NCBI RefSeq assembly: GCF_007828045.1
Contig: NZ_VITN01000021.1
Span: forward strand, 54,401-118,400
Reading direction: 5' to 3'
DNA from: Nitrospirillum amazonense
GTDB taxonomy: Bacteria > Pseudomonadota > Alphaproteobacteria > Azospirillales > Azospirillaceae
DNA: 64,000 bases
Shown here: in pieces, positions 35,883-46,100 of the stretch
Numbering within the stretch: the first letter of the stretch is position 1
Layout: every line of letters starts with the position of its first letter
Position numbers and translations under genes: made by a program
The notes under the pieces: model-generated
What the model saw: the letters and a program-made list of their open reading frames with translations, nothing else
Told to the model about the DNA's origin: nothing
Database searches by the model: none

Positions 35883-36347
35883 ATGTCCAAGCTTCAGTTC
35901 GACGGCGTGAAGCATCAGATCGCGCTGATCAATGCTTCGGGCAGCGCAGTCGGAACCTGGGCCGCGTATAACAACGTCGACAGTCACGCGACCATCCGTC
36001 ACATCCATAATGGCATCTACACGATCCAGGATCGTATCCGGCCCCACCATCATACCGCGTCGGCGGATGGCCCTTACGGCCTGCACGGCATCATCCGCTT
36101 CGATGTCCCCGGTCATCCGGGCATCGGTGTCCACTCCGGTCGCGCGCACGCCCGCCACCTGCCGGGCCCGGAACACCCCACCATGGGGTGCATCCGCACC
36201 TCGGACGAAGCGATGGCTGCCATTTGCGGTGTTATGATCCGGGATCCGTTGGCGACGATTGAGGTCTTCAATAACGATGCCTCGGCGGCGCGCATAGCTT
36301 CGATCGTGAACCACCACCAAAGCCTTCAGGGGCGCGCATATGCGTAA
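35883..36347 (+). CDS. candidate T6SS effector with L,D-transpeptidase-like motif
   Basis: 154 residues from the ATG at 35883, with GGGGAG nine bases upstream; an open stretch before it is non-coding and contains the terminator. The sequence 'GIGVHSGR' (His84) followed after 19 residues by 'HPTMGCIRTSDEAM' (Cys103, Arg105) matches the His...GC-h-R/N catalytic signature of YkuD/DUF2778 L,D-transpeptidases. The N-terminal 'IHNGIYTIQDR' fits the same fold. There is no signal peptide, as expected for a T6SS-delivered protein. Known Tlde1 effectors of this type edit or cleave target-cell peptidoglycan stems. Position right after hcp and eight-base overlap with a secreted small protein strongly suggest an effector-immunity pair. 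The assignment to Tlde1 itself is inference. Confidence 0.8.
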   Translation: MSKLQFDGVKHQIALINASGSAVGTWAAYNNVDSHATIRHIHNGIYTIQDRIRPHHHTASADGPYGLHGIIRFDVPGHPGIGVHSGRAHARHLPGPEHPTMGCIRTSDEAMAAICGVMIRDPLATIEVFNNDASAARIASIVNHHQSLQGRAYA

Positions 36348-36795
36348 ATCCAGCCTTGGGCGCGCTTGCATCACCGCCGCCCTGTGCGCTGCGGCCGGTA
36401 TGGCATTGATCGGCATAGGGCCGGCTTCCGGGAAGACTTGCACGCCGCAGGATGCGGAAAAGGCCGACGAGATGGTCGATCAAATGGACAGCTGGGCCAA
36501 AGTCAGTGTCGCCTATGCCAAGTACGGGCATTGCGATGATGGCGAGATCGCCGAGGGTAATTCCGAGGCGGTGGCGCGGTTGCTGGTCGATCACTGGAAG
36601 ACGCTGCCTCAACTGGACGCGCTTATCAAACGGAACCCGCAACTCAAGGGCTTCGTGCTGCGCCATGTCGACGCCACGCTGGATACCAAGGATCTGGGCA
36701 GCATCCAGACGCTGTCGGCATCGTCATGTCCATCGGGCCTGAGTCCGTTGTGCCAAGACCTGTCGGCGGCGGCGGCCAAGTCCGCGGCCCAGTAA
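36340..36795 (+). CDS. candidate periplasmic immunity protein for the L,D-transpeptidase effector
   Basis: 151 residues with an N-terminal signal sequence (basic MRKSSLGR, then ITAALCAAAGMALIGIG, cleavage likely after ASG). The mature part is about 115 residues, mostly helical. Cys residues near its start (KTCTP), in 'KYGHCDDGE' and in 'SSCPSGLSPLCQD' could form disulfides in the periplasm. It overlaps the effector gene by eight bases, so the two are made together. Export to the periplasm is where a cell-wall-acting effector must be neutralised. I do not recognise a named family; the pairing is inferred from order, overlap and localisation. Confidence 0.75.
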   Translation: MRKSSLGRACITAALCAAAGMALIGIGPASGKTCTPQDAEKADEMVDQMDSWAKVSVAYAKYGHCDDGEIAEGNSEAVARLLVDHWKTLPQLDALIKRNPQLKGFVLRHVDATLDTKDLGSIQTLSASSCPSGLSPLCQDLSAAAAKSAAQ

Positions 36796-36819
36796 GCCGA
36801 ACGTCGTCAAGGCAGCGAC

Positions 36820-36852
36820 AGCCACGCGGGCATCTTTCGCGCCCGCGTGGCT
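36820..36852 (+). terminator. 12-bp hairpin without T-tract
   Basis: AGCCACGCGGGC and GCCCGCGTGGCT pair perfectly around a nine-base loop, 25 bases after the immunity gene. No T-run follows on the plus strand, so it is at best a weak terminator or an mRNA-stabilising end. Confidence 0.45.
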
Positions 36853-36896
36853 CACGCCGCGCTGGGCACCGCCCGGGTTCAAGCAGGCTGACGATC

Positions 36897-37385
36897 ATGA
36901 CCGCCGCGAATGTTCATCTCTGTGAAAAAGGACAAGGCCGGCCGTCCTTGAGGACTCGGTATTTTTATTTTTTCGACCTGCTTCTTATATTTTGCATCTG
37001 GCTGATCTGGGCGTCTTATCCCGACCTGCTGGTGTTCGACACGCATCCGGATCACGTGCTGTTCGACAGGTATGTGTTCTGCTTCTTCGCCGGACCTTTC
37101 CTATATGGACTGCGGATCGCGATGTACGTCGCGATGGCCCGGAAATACCGGAAGCCGATGACCCTTGAGATCCGGATCATTCAGATCTCGGCCATCGCCT
37201 TCGTCGCCACGCTGCTTATCGGCATCTTCGCCGGCGATTTTTGGGCGTCGGCGCACGGGTATAAGCGCTGCTTCAAACCGGCGGATCGGTCCAACGACTA
37301 TTTGTACGTGCGTAAGGATATCGACTGTCCGGCACGCCCCACCCTGGAAGAATACCTGCATCCCCCGCCGCGCCAGCCTCAATAG
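36897..37385 (+). CDS. orphan three-helix membrane protein in the effector island
   Basis: 162 residues from the ATG at 36897; the earlier part of this frame is low-quality Arg/Pro-rich and overlaps the immunity gene. Three hydrophobic segments are visible: 'YFYFFDLLLIFCIWLIWASY', 'VFCFFAGPFLYGLRIAMYVAM' and 'IIQISAIAFVATLLIGIFAG'. A polar tail, 'GYKRCFKPADRSNDYLYVRKDIDCP', with two Cys follows. Base composition at the 5' end is clearly more AT-rich than the T6SS core. I do not recognise the family. Size, topology and location suit a membrane immunity protein whose cognate effector is missing or is the one downstream. Confidence 0.7.
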   Translation: MTAANVHLCEKGQGRPSLRTRYFYFFDLLLIFCIWLIWASYPDLLVFDTHPDHVLFDRYVFCFFAGPFLYGLRIAMYVAMARKYRKPMTLEIRIIQISAIAFVATLLIGIFAGDFWASAHGYKRCFKPADRSNDYLYVRKDIDCPARPTLEEYLHPPPRQPQ

Positions 37386-37432
37386 ATTCGTTAGATCCTT
37401 AAATCCAGATAAGTAAGATTGGGAGAAATGCC

Positions 37433-38383
37433 TTGGCAGTCGTCCTGAACAGTGATTGGGGGCCCTTCCGCAACGAGACCGAGGCCACGACCTGCCTGTG
37501 CGCCTATGTCGATAAGGTGTGCGGGCCTGGCGTCGGGATTTCCTGGGCCACCAATGGCTTCGTCTATCCATTGCGCGGCCCCACGCGGGACGCCGGCGGT
37601 TTCGGCGACGTGTTCGTCTTCCAGTGGAGCCACATTCCCGCTCCGCCGCCCAAGCATCAGCCGCCGCCCGACTTCTGGCATCGGGTGAAGGCCTTCATGG
37701 AGAGCTGCCTGGAAGCGCAGGGCAAGGCTGCCATCGCGCAGAGCGAGGCCGACCTGGCCATGAGCCAAGCGATGGGGCGCGCCCTCAATCGCATGTTTAC
37801 TTCGCATCGTGATGACGGGTTGGGCGTGGCGCTGGACGTTTTGTGCGTCGTGGCCTCGCTGGCTTTGCTGCCCACGGGTCTAGGGGCCTTGGGTATTGCC
37901 GGCTTTATTGGCGGTGCCGTGTTGCTTGGCATGGATGGCGGCGCCTACGCGCTGGAATTGGCCGGTGATGACGAGCGGGCAGAGGCATTCAAGAAGCAGA
38001 CCGAAGCCTGGCGCATCGTGGCGACGGTGATGACCTTGCCCGATATCGTTGTTGGCGGACCAAAAGCCTTGAAAGAGCTGGCGGAAGCACGAGAATTATT
38101 GCAAGCGGATGCGACCACTGCCCGGGCAGCGGAAACGATGGCCGCTCGGACGGCCAATGCCTCGCGTGCGGAACGATATGCGCAAATTGCTGAGCGCGCC
38201 CATTTGCGGTCACAACTTCGTGCGAAACAGATTCAAGCGGGTATGTCGCTGGAAGTTGCACCTCGCGCGGCCGGCGTCGGCTCGGGTGCCCTCTTGATAA
38301 GAGAGGAAATAATGAGCGATGAATCAGCACTGCATGAGATTGCCCGGCGTCTTCAGGTTCACAGCGTTTCGGTGCACAGATGA
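37433..38383 (+). CDS. candidate membrane-active T6SS effector, undescribed type
   Basis: 316 residues. The TTG at 37433 has GGGAG eight bases upstream; the nearby ATG at 37428 is in another frame and stops after six codons. Residues 1-68 are a compact N-terminal domain ('SDWGPFRNETEATTCLCAYV', 'GGFGDVFVFQW'). A Pro-rich linker follows (PAPPPKHQPPPDFW), then an amphipathic helix region at 82-125. A Gly/Ala-rich hydrophobic hairpin spans 129-175 (VALDVLCVVASLALL, ALGIAGFIGGAVLLG), with another apolar stretch at 194-209 and a charged helical tail at 210-270. There is no signal peptide and no enzyme motif that I recognise. The stop overlaps the first of two tandem membrane proteins (ATGA). Together this suggests a toxin acting on, or crossing, the inner membrane. 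Function is inferred from layout only. Confidence 0.65.
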   Translation: MAVVLNSDWGPFRNETEATTCLCAYVDKVCGPGVGISWATNGFVYPLRGPTRDAGGFGDVFVFQWSHIPAPPPKHQPPPDFWHRVKAFMESCLEAQGKAAIAQSEADLAMSQAMGRALNRMFTSHRDDGLGVALDVLCVVASLALLPTGLGALGIAGFIGGAVLLGMDGGAYALELAGDDERAEAFKKQTEAWRIVATVMTLPDIVVGGPKALKELAEARELLQADATTARAAETMAARTANASRAERYAQIAERAHLRSQLRAKQIQAGMSLEVAPRAAGVGSGALLIREEIMSDESALHEIARRLQVHSVSVHR

Positions 38384-38832
38384 CCACGGACACAACCCAA
38401 ATACATTCTTGGCGAAAGCCGTCCCCCGGCTATTATGCGTCGCTCGGCTTCGCGTTGGTAGGCATCGTTTTTGGCGCCACGGCGGTTGGGGGTTCGTTGG
38501 ACATAAGGGCCCAGGAGGATGCCTTCAATGCGATCAATGGTGTTGGCCTTCCCGCCCTGATCTTCGTCTGGTTCTTGCTATATGCGTTTCGTCTGATATT
38601 TTGGGGGCGAATTCCACGCCATTATCAGAATCTGACACGCACGGTGCTCAGCCTTATAATGTGTGGCGAAGTGCTGTTGACTGCCTATGCTCTATTCTTG
38701 GTTTCCACGCAACCCAGAGGGGATATAGTCGGTGGGGAGAGCAGTTCTATCATTATCCTGTGGTTCACTATCCTGGCAACACTTTGCCAAATAGGTACTA
38801 TTATTTGGTTGGTTCGCTATCGTAAAGAGTGA
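38380..38832 (+). CDS. four-helix membrane protein, candidate immunity protein, copy 1
   Basis: 150 residues with four hydrophobic segments: YYASLGFALVGIVFGATAVG, ALIFVWFLLYAFRLIFWG, LSLIMCGEVLLTAYALFLV and IIILWFTILATLCQIGTIIW. It is homologous along its whole length to the next gene: shared PSPGY, 'GSLxxRAQ', 'FRLIFWGR', 'TQPxG', 'CQIxT' and terminal 'RxRKE'. It is noticeably less GC-rich than that neighbour. Translation is coupled to the candidate effector by ATGA. Multi-pass immunity proteins protect against membrane-targeting toxins in other T6SS modules; that role here is inferred. Confidence 0.75.
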   Translation: MTTDTTQIHSWRKPSPGYYASLGFALVGIVFGATAVGGSLDIRAQEDAFNAINGVGLPALIFVWFLLYAFRLIFWGRIPRHYQNLTRTVLSLIMCGEVLLTAYALFLVSTQPRGDIVGGESSSIIILWFTILATLCQIGTIIWLVRYRKE

Positions 38833-38835
38833 CGG

Positions 38836-39297
38836 ATGCGGACTACTCCGACCCCTTTTGGCCCTGGCGCGCCGACAATGGCGGCGGCATCCAGGCGCCC
38901 CTCTCCCGGATACCTTTTCCATTTGGCGCTCGCGGTGGTGGGCATCACCTTCCTGGCCATTGGCCTGGACGGTTCGCTCAAGCTGCGGGCGCAGCTTGAT
39001 CCGGTGGAAGCGCTGGATGGGGCCGGGCTGGTCGGTTTCCTGTTCAGCTGGGCGTTGGTCTTCAGCTTCCGCCTGATCTTCTGGGGCCGCGTGCCCAGCC
39101 GGACCCAGGGCCTGGTTCGCCTGTTGCTCAGCGCCATCTTCGCGGTCGAGGTCGTGGCTACAATCGTGGCCTTGGGCCTGCTGTTCACCCAGCCCGGCGG
39201 TGTTGGTGGCAGCGTCCTGGTGACCGTCTTCACCCTGGCGGCCGCCCCCTGCCAGATTTCCACCGTCGTCTGGCTGTTGCGCCACCGCAAGGAATAG
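38836..39297 (+). CDS. four-helix membrane protein, candidate immunity protein, copy 2
   Basis: 153 residues, three bases after the stop of copy 1. Same four-helix plan and motifs ('PSPGYLFHLALAVVGI', 'GSLKLRAQLD', 'FRLIFWGRVP', 'TQPGG', 'CQISTVVWLLRHRKE'). The GC content is high, like the host core genes, in contrast to copy 1. An internal Met15 (38878) would align better with copy 1, but it has no ribosome site. Duplicated, diverged immunity genes usually widen protection against related toxins or reflect stacking of acquired immunity genes. Confidence 0.75.
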   Translation: MRTTPTPFGPGAPTMAAASRRPSPGYLFHLALAVVGITFLAIGLDGSLKLRAQLDPVEALDGAGLVGFLFSWALVFSFRLIFWGRVPSRTQGLVRLLLSAIFAVEVVATIVALGLLFTQPGGVGGSVLVTVFTLAAAPCQISTVVWLLRHRKE

Positions 39298-39417
39298 CCG
39301 GTCACAGCGGGTGCTCTCGCAGAGGGACTTGCCTCCCGCGCCAGGCCCTTGCTGCCAAGGGCTCCCGTCCTTATCAGCCGTCCCCAATTGAATCAGCGCA
39401 ATCGCCCGGTCCGCGCA

Positions 39418-39451
39418 GGGCGGATCGGCCTTCGATCCGCCCTACTCTTTT
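39418..39451 (+). terminator. intrinsic terminator after the tandem immunity genes
   Basis: GGGCGGATCG and CGATCCGCCC form a perfect 10-bp stem with a five-base loop, followed by TACTCTTTT. It ends the effector-immunity transcript and isolates the giant gene from it. Confidence 0.75.
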
Positions 39452-39672
39452 GGGCAGGTCGGCTCCGGCACGGTTCTGCCACCAACGGTTCCGCCGTATG
39501 TAAAAGGAAGAGGCCGGACCCATCTTCCGGCGGGCTGAATCGCGAGCCCTTTCAGAGCGCGGGAGGCGGGCCCGGATCGGCCAGCCGGGCGTTTGCAAGG
39601 TGCTGGAAATCCTAGATGCGGGGCCGGTTTAAGGACAGCTTTGCGGGCGGCGCATAGCGAGAGATCCGCGTG

Positions 39673-39714
39673 GCCGGCGCACCCCCTTTCCTGTTTCCAA
39701 ACTGGTGTGCCGGC
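39673..39714. repeat. inverted repeat, RNA hairpin potential
   Basis: Arms GCCGGCGCACC and GGTGTGCCGGC match at 10 of 11 positions, and the exception is a G-U pair in RNA. The loop is 20 bases. No T-tract. Function unknown. Confidence 0.35.
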
Positions 39715-39923
39715 TGTCGGGGCACAGGACAGGAAACGCATGCTCAGGCATTCCGAATAAATCACTCCAGTCATTTGTGGAGATTACGTCAGAATATCTT
39801 GCCGTTATCTGCTGCACATATATGGCCAAACTGTGCATTTTTCAAAAGCAATTGAAGAATGATGGTGTTTTATGACGCCAATGCAAAGACCATAACCATG
39901 CTGTATTTTCCCACATTTTCCGT

Positions 39924-39940
39924 TTATGTGCCGTACATAA
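39924..39940. promoter_or_regulatory. small inverted repeat TTATGT-N5-ACATAA upstream of the giant gene
   Basis: Perfect 6-bp arms within the AT-rich stretch about 170 bases upstream of the giant gene start. Position fits an operator. No promoter hexamers were assigned with confidence. Confidence 0.3.
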
Positions 39941-40107
39941 CCTTCACCGATATGCCTGACGATTATGTCTCTACTATCTTGATGCAAATTTTCACCGAGG
40001 GGGTTACTCGGGTACTCAGAGGTGCTGGGACCGTTGTCCCCCGCGCGCGTTCCGGCGCGTGGGGGTGGCGCCGGCGAAGGTCGGGTTGCTGGTTAAGGGG
40101 AATGGGC

Positions 40108-43100
40108 ATGGGCAAGATGATGCTGGACGCGCGCAAGGACCTGAAAAGGACGGGCCAGGCGTCGCGCACGCTGCTGCTGGCGGGCACATCCCTTCTGGCC
40201 ATGGGCACCGCCCTGACGTCCAGCCGGGCGGTGGCCGCCGACCCTCCCCCCGTCACCGGCGGTACGACCGGGTACGTGATGGGCGGTGGCGCCAACAACC
40301 TGGTCATCGCCAACACCGGCACCATCAGCGAAAACACCGTCGGCGGCGGCCCCGCCCTGAAATACATCGCCGGCGGGCACGACCTGCTGCTCAACCAGGG
40401 CATCATCACCGGCCCCACCCGCGCCCTGTACCTGGACGGCACGGGGGGCACCGGCTACGTCACCCTGACCACCCTGGTGAACAGCGGCACCATCGTGTCC
40501 AGCGGCGGCAACGCCATTGAAATCGCCGCCGGCAACACCCTGGTCTCCATCGTCAACAGCGGCCTGATCTCCGGCAATCTGCTGCTGGACGGCGACAGCG
40601 CCGTCATGATCTTCGGCGGCGCGGGCGGCGCCATCGGCAGCTTCACCGGTGTCTCCGGCAGCCAGGGCACCATCACCAGCACGCTGGCCAACCTGACCCT
40701 GGGCGGCGGCAGCCTGCTGCTGAACGACGCCATCACCGTCGGCGCCAGCGGCACGCTGGTGAACAGCGGTGCCTCCGTCACCCTGGCCAGCATCGTCAGC
40801 GTCACCGGCAACTATGGCCAGTCCGATGGCACCTTGGCGCTGGGCGCCGGGGCGGAGCTGGTGGTCAGCGGCGACGCCAATGTGACGGGCGGCACCGTCA
40901 ATGCCACGTTGTCCGGCATCACCAGCGGCAATACCTATCTGGTGGGGCAGACGCTGGCCACCCTGGTCGCCGCCAACAGCGGCACCTACACCGGGCTGGC
41001 CACCAGCTTCGCGGGCGGAATCGGCGGTCTTTCCATCGGCGCCGGCACTGCGGGCGGCAATCTGGTCGCCCAGGCCACCAACGATTACGTCGGCGGCACG
41101 GCCGGCAGCCTGACGCTGACCGGCACGGTGCACACCGGCGGCACCAACGCCTACGTCGCCGGCAGCGCCAGTATCGGCACGCTGGTCAACGCCGGCAGCT
41201 TGTCCGGCGGCGAGGTCGGGCTCCATGTCCAATCCGGCGCCCATATCGGCACCTTGGTCAACACCGGGCTGATCGACGTCTCGGCCGGCGGCGGTTTCAC
41301 ACAGCTTGGCATCCGCGTGGACGGGGGTTCCGTCGCCACCCTGTCGAACACCGGCACCATCATCGGTCAGTTCGGCATCCTCAGTCAGGCTGTGGTCGGG
41401 CTTATGTCCAACAGCGGCGTGATCACGGTCACCGGTGCCGGCGGCGGCCTCGTCAGCGCCAATCCCACCAGCATCGTCGAGAACAGCGGCACCATCATCG
41501 TCGCGAACTCCGGCACCGCCATCCGCGGCCCTGTCGCCATCAACACGCTGATCAACAGTGGCCTCATCACCGTGGGTTCCTCCTCCGGCATCGGCATGCG
41601 GTTGAGTGCGCGGCAGAACACCGTCATCAACAGCGGCACCGTTGCCGCCCCCCGCGCCCTGGTGATGACCAACGGTGGCGGCATCAGCTACTTCGTCAAT
41701 TCCGGTCTTGTCGCCGGTGACGTGATCAATGGCGACAATTTCTCCGTCTACGAGGACCTGTCCATCGTGGGCGGCACGGGCGGGACGGTCGGCACCTTCA
41801 CCGGCTTTGCCGCCAACAGCCAGGGCACTATCACCAGCACCTTCAGCAACCTGGTCTTCGCCGGCGGCGACCTGCTGCTGAACGACAGCATCAACGCCAT
41901 CGGCCACACCGTGGTGAACAGCGGCGCCTCCCTGACCCTGGTCAGCATCGTCAGTGTCACCGGCGATTTCAGCCAGAGCGCCGGCGCCCTGAATCTGGGC
42001 GCCAACGGATTGGTGGTCAGCGGAACGGCCAGTATCGGCGGCGGGGTGGTCGCGGCCTCCCTCGCCAGCCTGACCGTGGGCGGCAACTATGTGGCGGGCG
42101 ACGCCCTGGCCACCCTGGTCGCCGCCGGCAGCGGCACCTACGGCGGCATGGCCTTCGCCGTCAGCAGCGGCGTCAGCCCCCTAGTGATCGTGCAGGGGAC
42201 GGACGCGGGCAACCTGCTGGCCCTGGCGGGCAACGACTACATCGGCGGCACGCTGGCCAGCGTGGTCAACACCGGCACCATCGACAACCTGTACGTGGCC
42301 GCGACGGGCAGCCTGGGCAGCTTCCGCAACGAGGCCACCGGCCTCCTGGCCAACGGCGCCACCAACCTGGGCAGCATCGGCACCCTGGACAACGCCGGCA
42401 CCCTGGCCAACGGCGTCACCAACCTGGGCGCCATCGGCACGCTGGACAACGCCGGCCTGGTCCTGGTCAGCGGCAGCAGCGGCTTCAACGCCAACGGCAC
42501 CATCGGCACGCTCAGCAACAGCGGCACCATCAGCAACGGCGGCGGCTTTGGCCTGGGCATGCTGGTGCGGGGCACGGTCGGCCTGCTGCAGAACCAGGTG
42601 GGCGGCAGCATCGGCGGCCCCTTCGCCATCCTGGTCGTCGGCCCCAGTTCCAACAACGGCACGGCCGCCACGGTTGGCACGCTCAGCAACGCCGGCACCA
42701 TTGCTGGCGGCTATCTGGCGATCGAGACCGACGGCACCGTCGGCCTGCTGCAAAACCGGACCGGGGGCACCATCACCGGCGGGAACAGCGGCGTCATCAA
42801 GGTCTACGGCGGCATCAACACCCTCACGAACGGTGGCCTCATCCAGGGCGCCTACACCGGCGTCATCGTCGACAACGCCCAGTTCATCAACGGCACCATC
42901 GGCTTGCTGCAAAACCTGGCCGACGGCAGCATTGTCGTGTCCAGCGGCACCAACCTGTTCAATGGTGCTGCCATCATCAACCACAGCCGCATCGACACCC
43001 TGTTGAACAGTGGCTACATCGGCGCCGTCGTCAGCGGCATCCTCAGCGATGGCACCATTGGCACCCTGGCCAACCAGGTGGGCGGCACCATAGCCGTGTC

Positions 43101-46100
43101 GGGTGCCTTCGGGGTGACCTGGGCGGGCGTCCAGGCCGGCGGCAGCATCGGCACCCTGAGCAACGCCGGCCTGATCACCATCGGCGCCTACGCGGGCAGC
43201 CACACCGGCGTGGGCGTCAACGCCACCGGCACCCTCGGCCAGTTGAGCAACAGCGGCACCATACTGGGGCCGAACGGCATCTTCGTGCGGTCGGGCACCG
43301 TCGATACCCTGACCAACCAGGCGGGCGGCACCATAGCCGCCACCCACAGGGGCATCACCAACGTCGGCATCATCGGCCGGCTGGACACCCAGACCCTCAG
43401 CACCATCAGCGGCGGCACCACCGGCGTCTTCAACGCCCTGGGCGGCAGTATCGGCACCCTGGCCAACGCCGGCGTGATCGCCGGTGGCGCAGCCAACGAT
43501 GGGCTGGCGAACCAGGGCCAGATCGACCTGCTGGACAACAGCGGCACCATCACCGGCTCGATCGGCATCCACAACCTGGGCCAGAATTCCTCCGCCCTCA
43601 GCACCATCGGCACCCTGATCAACAGCGGCCTGATCCGGGGCACCATCGGCATCTATGAGCAATTCGGCGGCGGCACGCTGGTCAGCAACAGCGGCACCAT
43701 CCTGGGCGCCAATTATGGCATCGTGGCGAACGCAAGCACGTTGGGCACCATCGCCAACAGCGGCCTCATCACCGCCACCGGGCGCGGCATCCAGGTCAGC
43801 GGCCAGGCCACCATCGGCACCCTGGAGAACCAGGCCCTCGGCACCATCACCGCTGGCGCCACCGCCATCCTCAACACGGTGGGCGGCAGCATCGGCACCC
43901 TGGCCAACGCGGGCCTGATCGCCGGTGGCGCATCCAGCGACGGGCTGCGGAACAAGGGCCAGATCGACCTGCTGGACAACAGCGGCACCATCACCGGCTC
44001 GATCGGCATTCACAACCAGAGCCAGAACTTCCCCACCCTTGGCACCATCGGTACCCTGGTCAACAGCGGCCTGATCCGGGGCACCATCGGTATCTATGAG
44101 GAGTTCGGCGGCGGCACGCTGATCAGCAACAGCGGCACCATCCTGGGCGGCGTCTATGGCATCGGGGCGTATTGGGGTACGCTGGGCACCATCGCCAACG
44201 GCGGCACCCTGGCCTTCGCCGGCGCCGGCACGCCTGTGGCCGGCGTCTACGGCGCCTACAGCACCATCGGCCTGATCACCAACAGCGGCACCATCACCGG
44301 CTGGGCGGCCGGCATCCGTGCCGACCAAGCGGGCGCCACCATCGGCACCGTGATCAACAGCGGCGTCATCGCCACCACCCGGGACGGCATCCAGGCCAAC
44401 GGCGGGGCCACCATCGGCGCCCTGCTGAACAGCGGCGCCATCACCGCCCCCACCGCCATCCAGCTGACCGGCGACGCGCGCATCGGCACCCTGGTCAACA
44501 GCGGACTGATCGCCGGCACCGTCCAGAACGGCAACCCCTCCTTTGGCGACACCATCGCCGGCGACCTGACCATCGCGGGCGGCACCGGCGGCACGGTGGG
44601 CACCTTCACCGGCCAGACCCTGGCCAACAAGGGCCTGATCGACAACCGGCTGAGCAACCTGACCGTCACCGGCGGCAGCCTGTTGCTGAACGACGACATC
44701 AACGCCGGTAGCCACCTGGTCAGCAACCAGGCGGCCACCATCGCGCTGAACAGCATCATCACCGTCACCGGCGACTACAGCCAGTCGGCGGCGGGCACCC
44801 TGGTGCTGAACGGCGGCGGGCTGACGGTCAGTGGCGGCGCCACTGTGGCCGGCGTGATCCAGGCCACCGCCGGGGGGAGCGCCACCGCCAACTATCTGGT
44901 GGGGGACACCGTTGCCACCCTGCTGGCGGCCGGCACCCTCAGCGACACCGCCGACCTGACGCTGAACGCCGCCGCGCTGGGTAGCCATTTGGCCGTGACC
45001 AGCGGCACCGCCACCAACGCCCTGCTGGCGCTGGCCACCAGCGATTACATCGGCGCTGGCTACGGCACCATCACGGTGGGCAGCGGCACCCTGCTGTCCG
45101 GGCCCACGGCCCTGTACATCGCCAGCAGCGGCAGCTTGGGCGCCCTGGCCAACAGCGGCACCATCGCCGGCGCCATCACCAACCTCAGCGCCAACGACCT
45201 GACCATCCTGGGCGGTACCGGTGCCGCGACCGGCACCCTGACGGGCGGCAGCCTGACCAACCAGGGCACCATCACCAGCACGCTGGCCAACGTTGTGCTG
45301 GCGGGTGGCCGCCTGCTGTTGAACGATACGGTCAATGTCGGCACGGGCACCCTGATCAACAGCGGGGCCAACCTGACGCTGGCCACCCTGGTCAGCGTCG
45401 GCGGCGCCTACAGCCAGGCGACCGGCGTCCTGTCCGTGGGCGGCAGCGGCACGCTGGCGGTCAGCGGGGCGGCTAGCATCACCGGCGGCGACTTGGTGGC
45501 GACGCGCGCGCTGTCCGCCACCGGCAACTACCTGGCCGGCACCATCCTGGACACCCTGGTGACGGGCGGCGCCGGGTCCCGCTATGACGGCGTCACGGTC
45601 ACGAACTACAGCGCGGCGATCGGGGGCGTCGGCGGCATCGTCGTCGGCGATAACCTGCTGCTGGGCGCCACCGGCAACTATATCGGCGGCACCTACGGCA
45701 GCCTGGCCAACACCGGCACCCTGACGGGCACCTTCGGTGTGCTGGTGGGCAGCCTCGGCACCCTGGACACCTTCAGCAACAGCGGGCTGATGTCCCTCAC
45801 GGGCAGCACCCGCATCGGCGTCTATGATCGTAGCGGCACCATCGGCGTGGTGGATAACAGCGGCACCGTCGTCGCCAGGAACGGCGTCCAGGTCGACACG
45901 GGCGGAACCGTGGGCACCATCGCCAACAGCGGCACCATCACCGCCGCCGCCTCAGGTATCGAGCTGTATAACGCCCAGGCTGGGCTGATCACCAACACCG
46001 GCACCATCGGCGGCACCGCCGTGTTCGCGACGGGTATCAATCTGCTGCAAGGCGCCAGGGCCGAAACCATCGCCAACGCCGGGCTGATCACCGAGACGGG

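Larger units (their letters stand above)
39298..40107. other. non-coding spacer between effector island and giant gene
   Basis: About 810 bp with no supported gene. It holds an intrinsic terminator (39418-39451), a hairpin-forming repeat (39673-39714) and, from about 39,750 on, AT-rich DNA that likely carries the promoter of the giant gene. Short ORFs here lack codon structure. Confidence 0.6.

Noticed and set aside
38319..38825. Alternative plus-strand frame over the first four-helix membrane protein
   Set aside because: The 38380-38832 frame has homology to the next gene and transmembrane segments; the alternative has neither.
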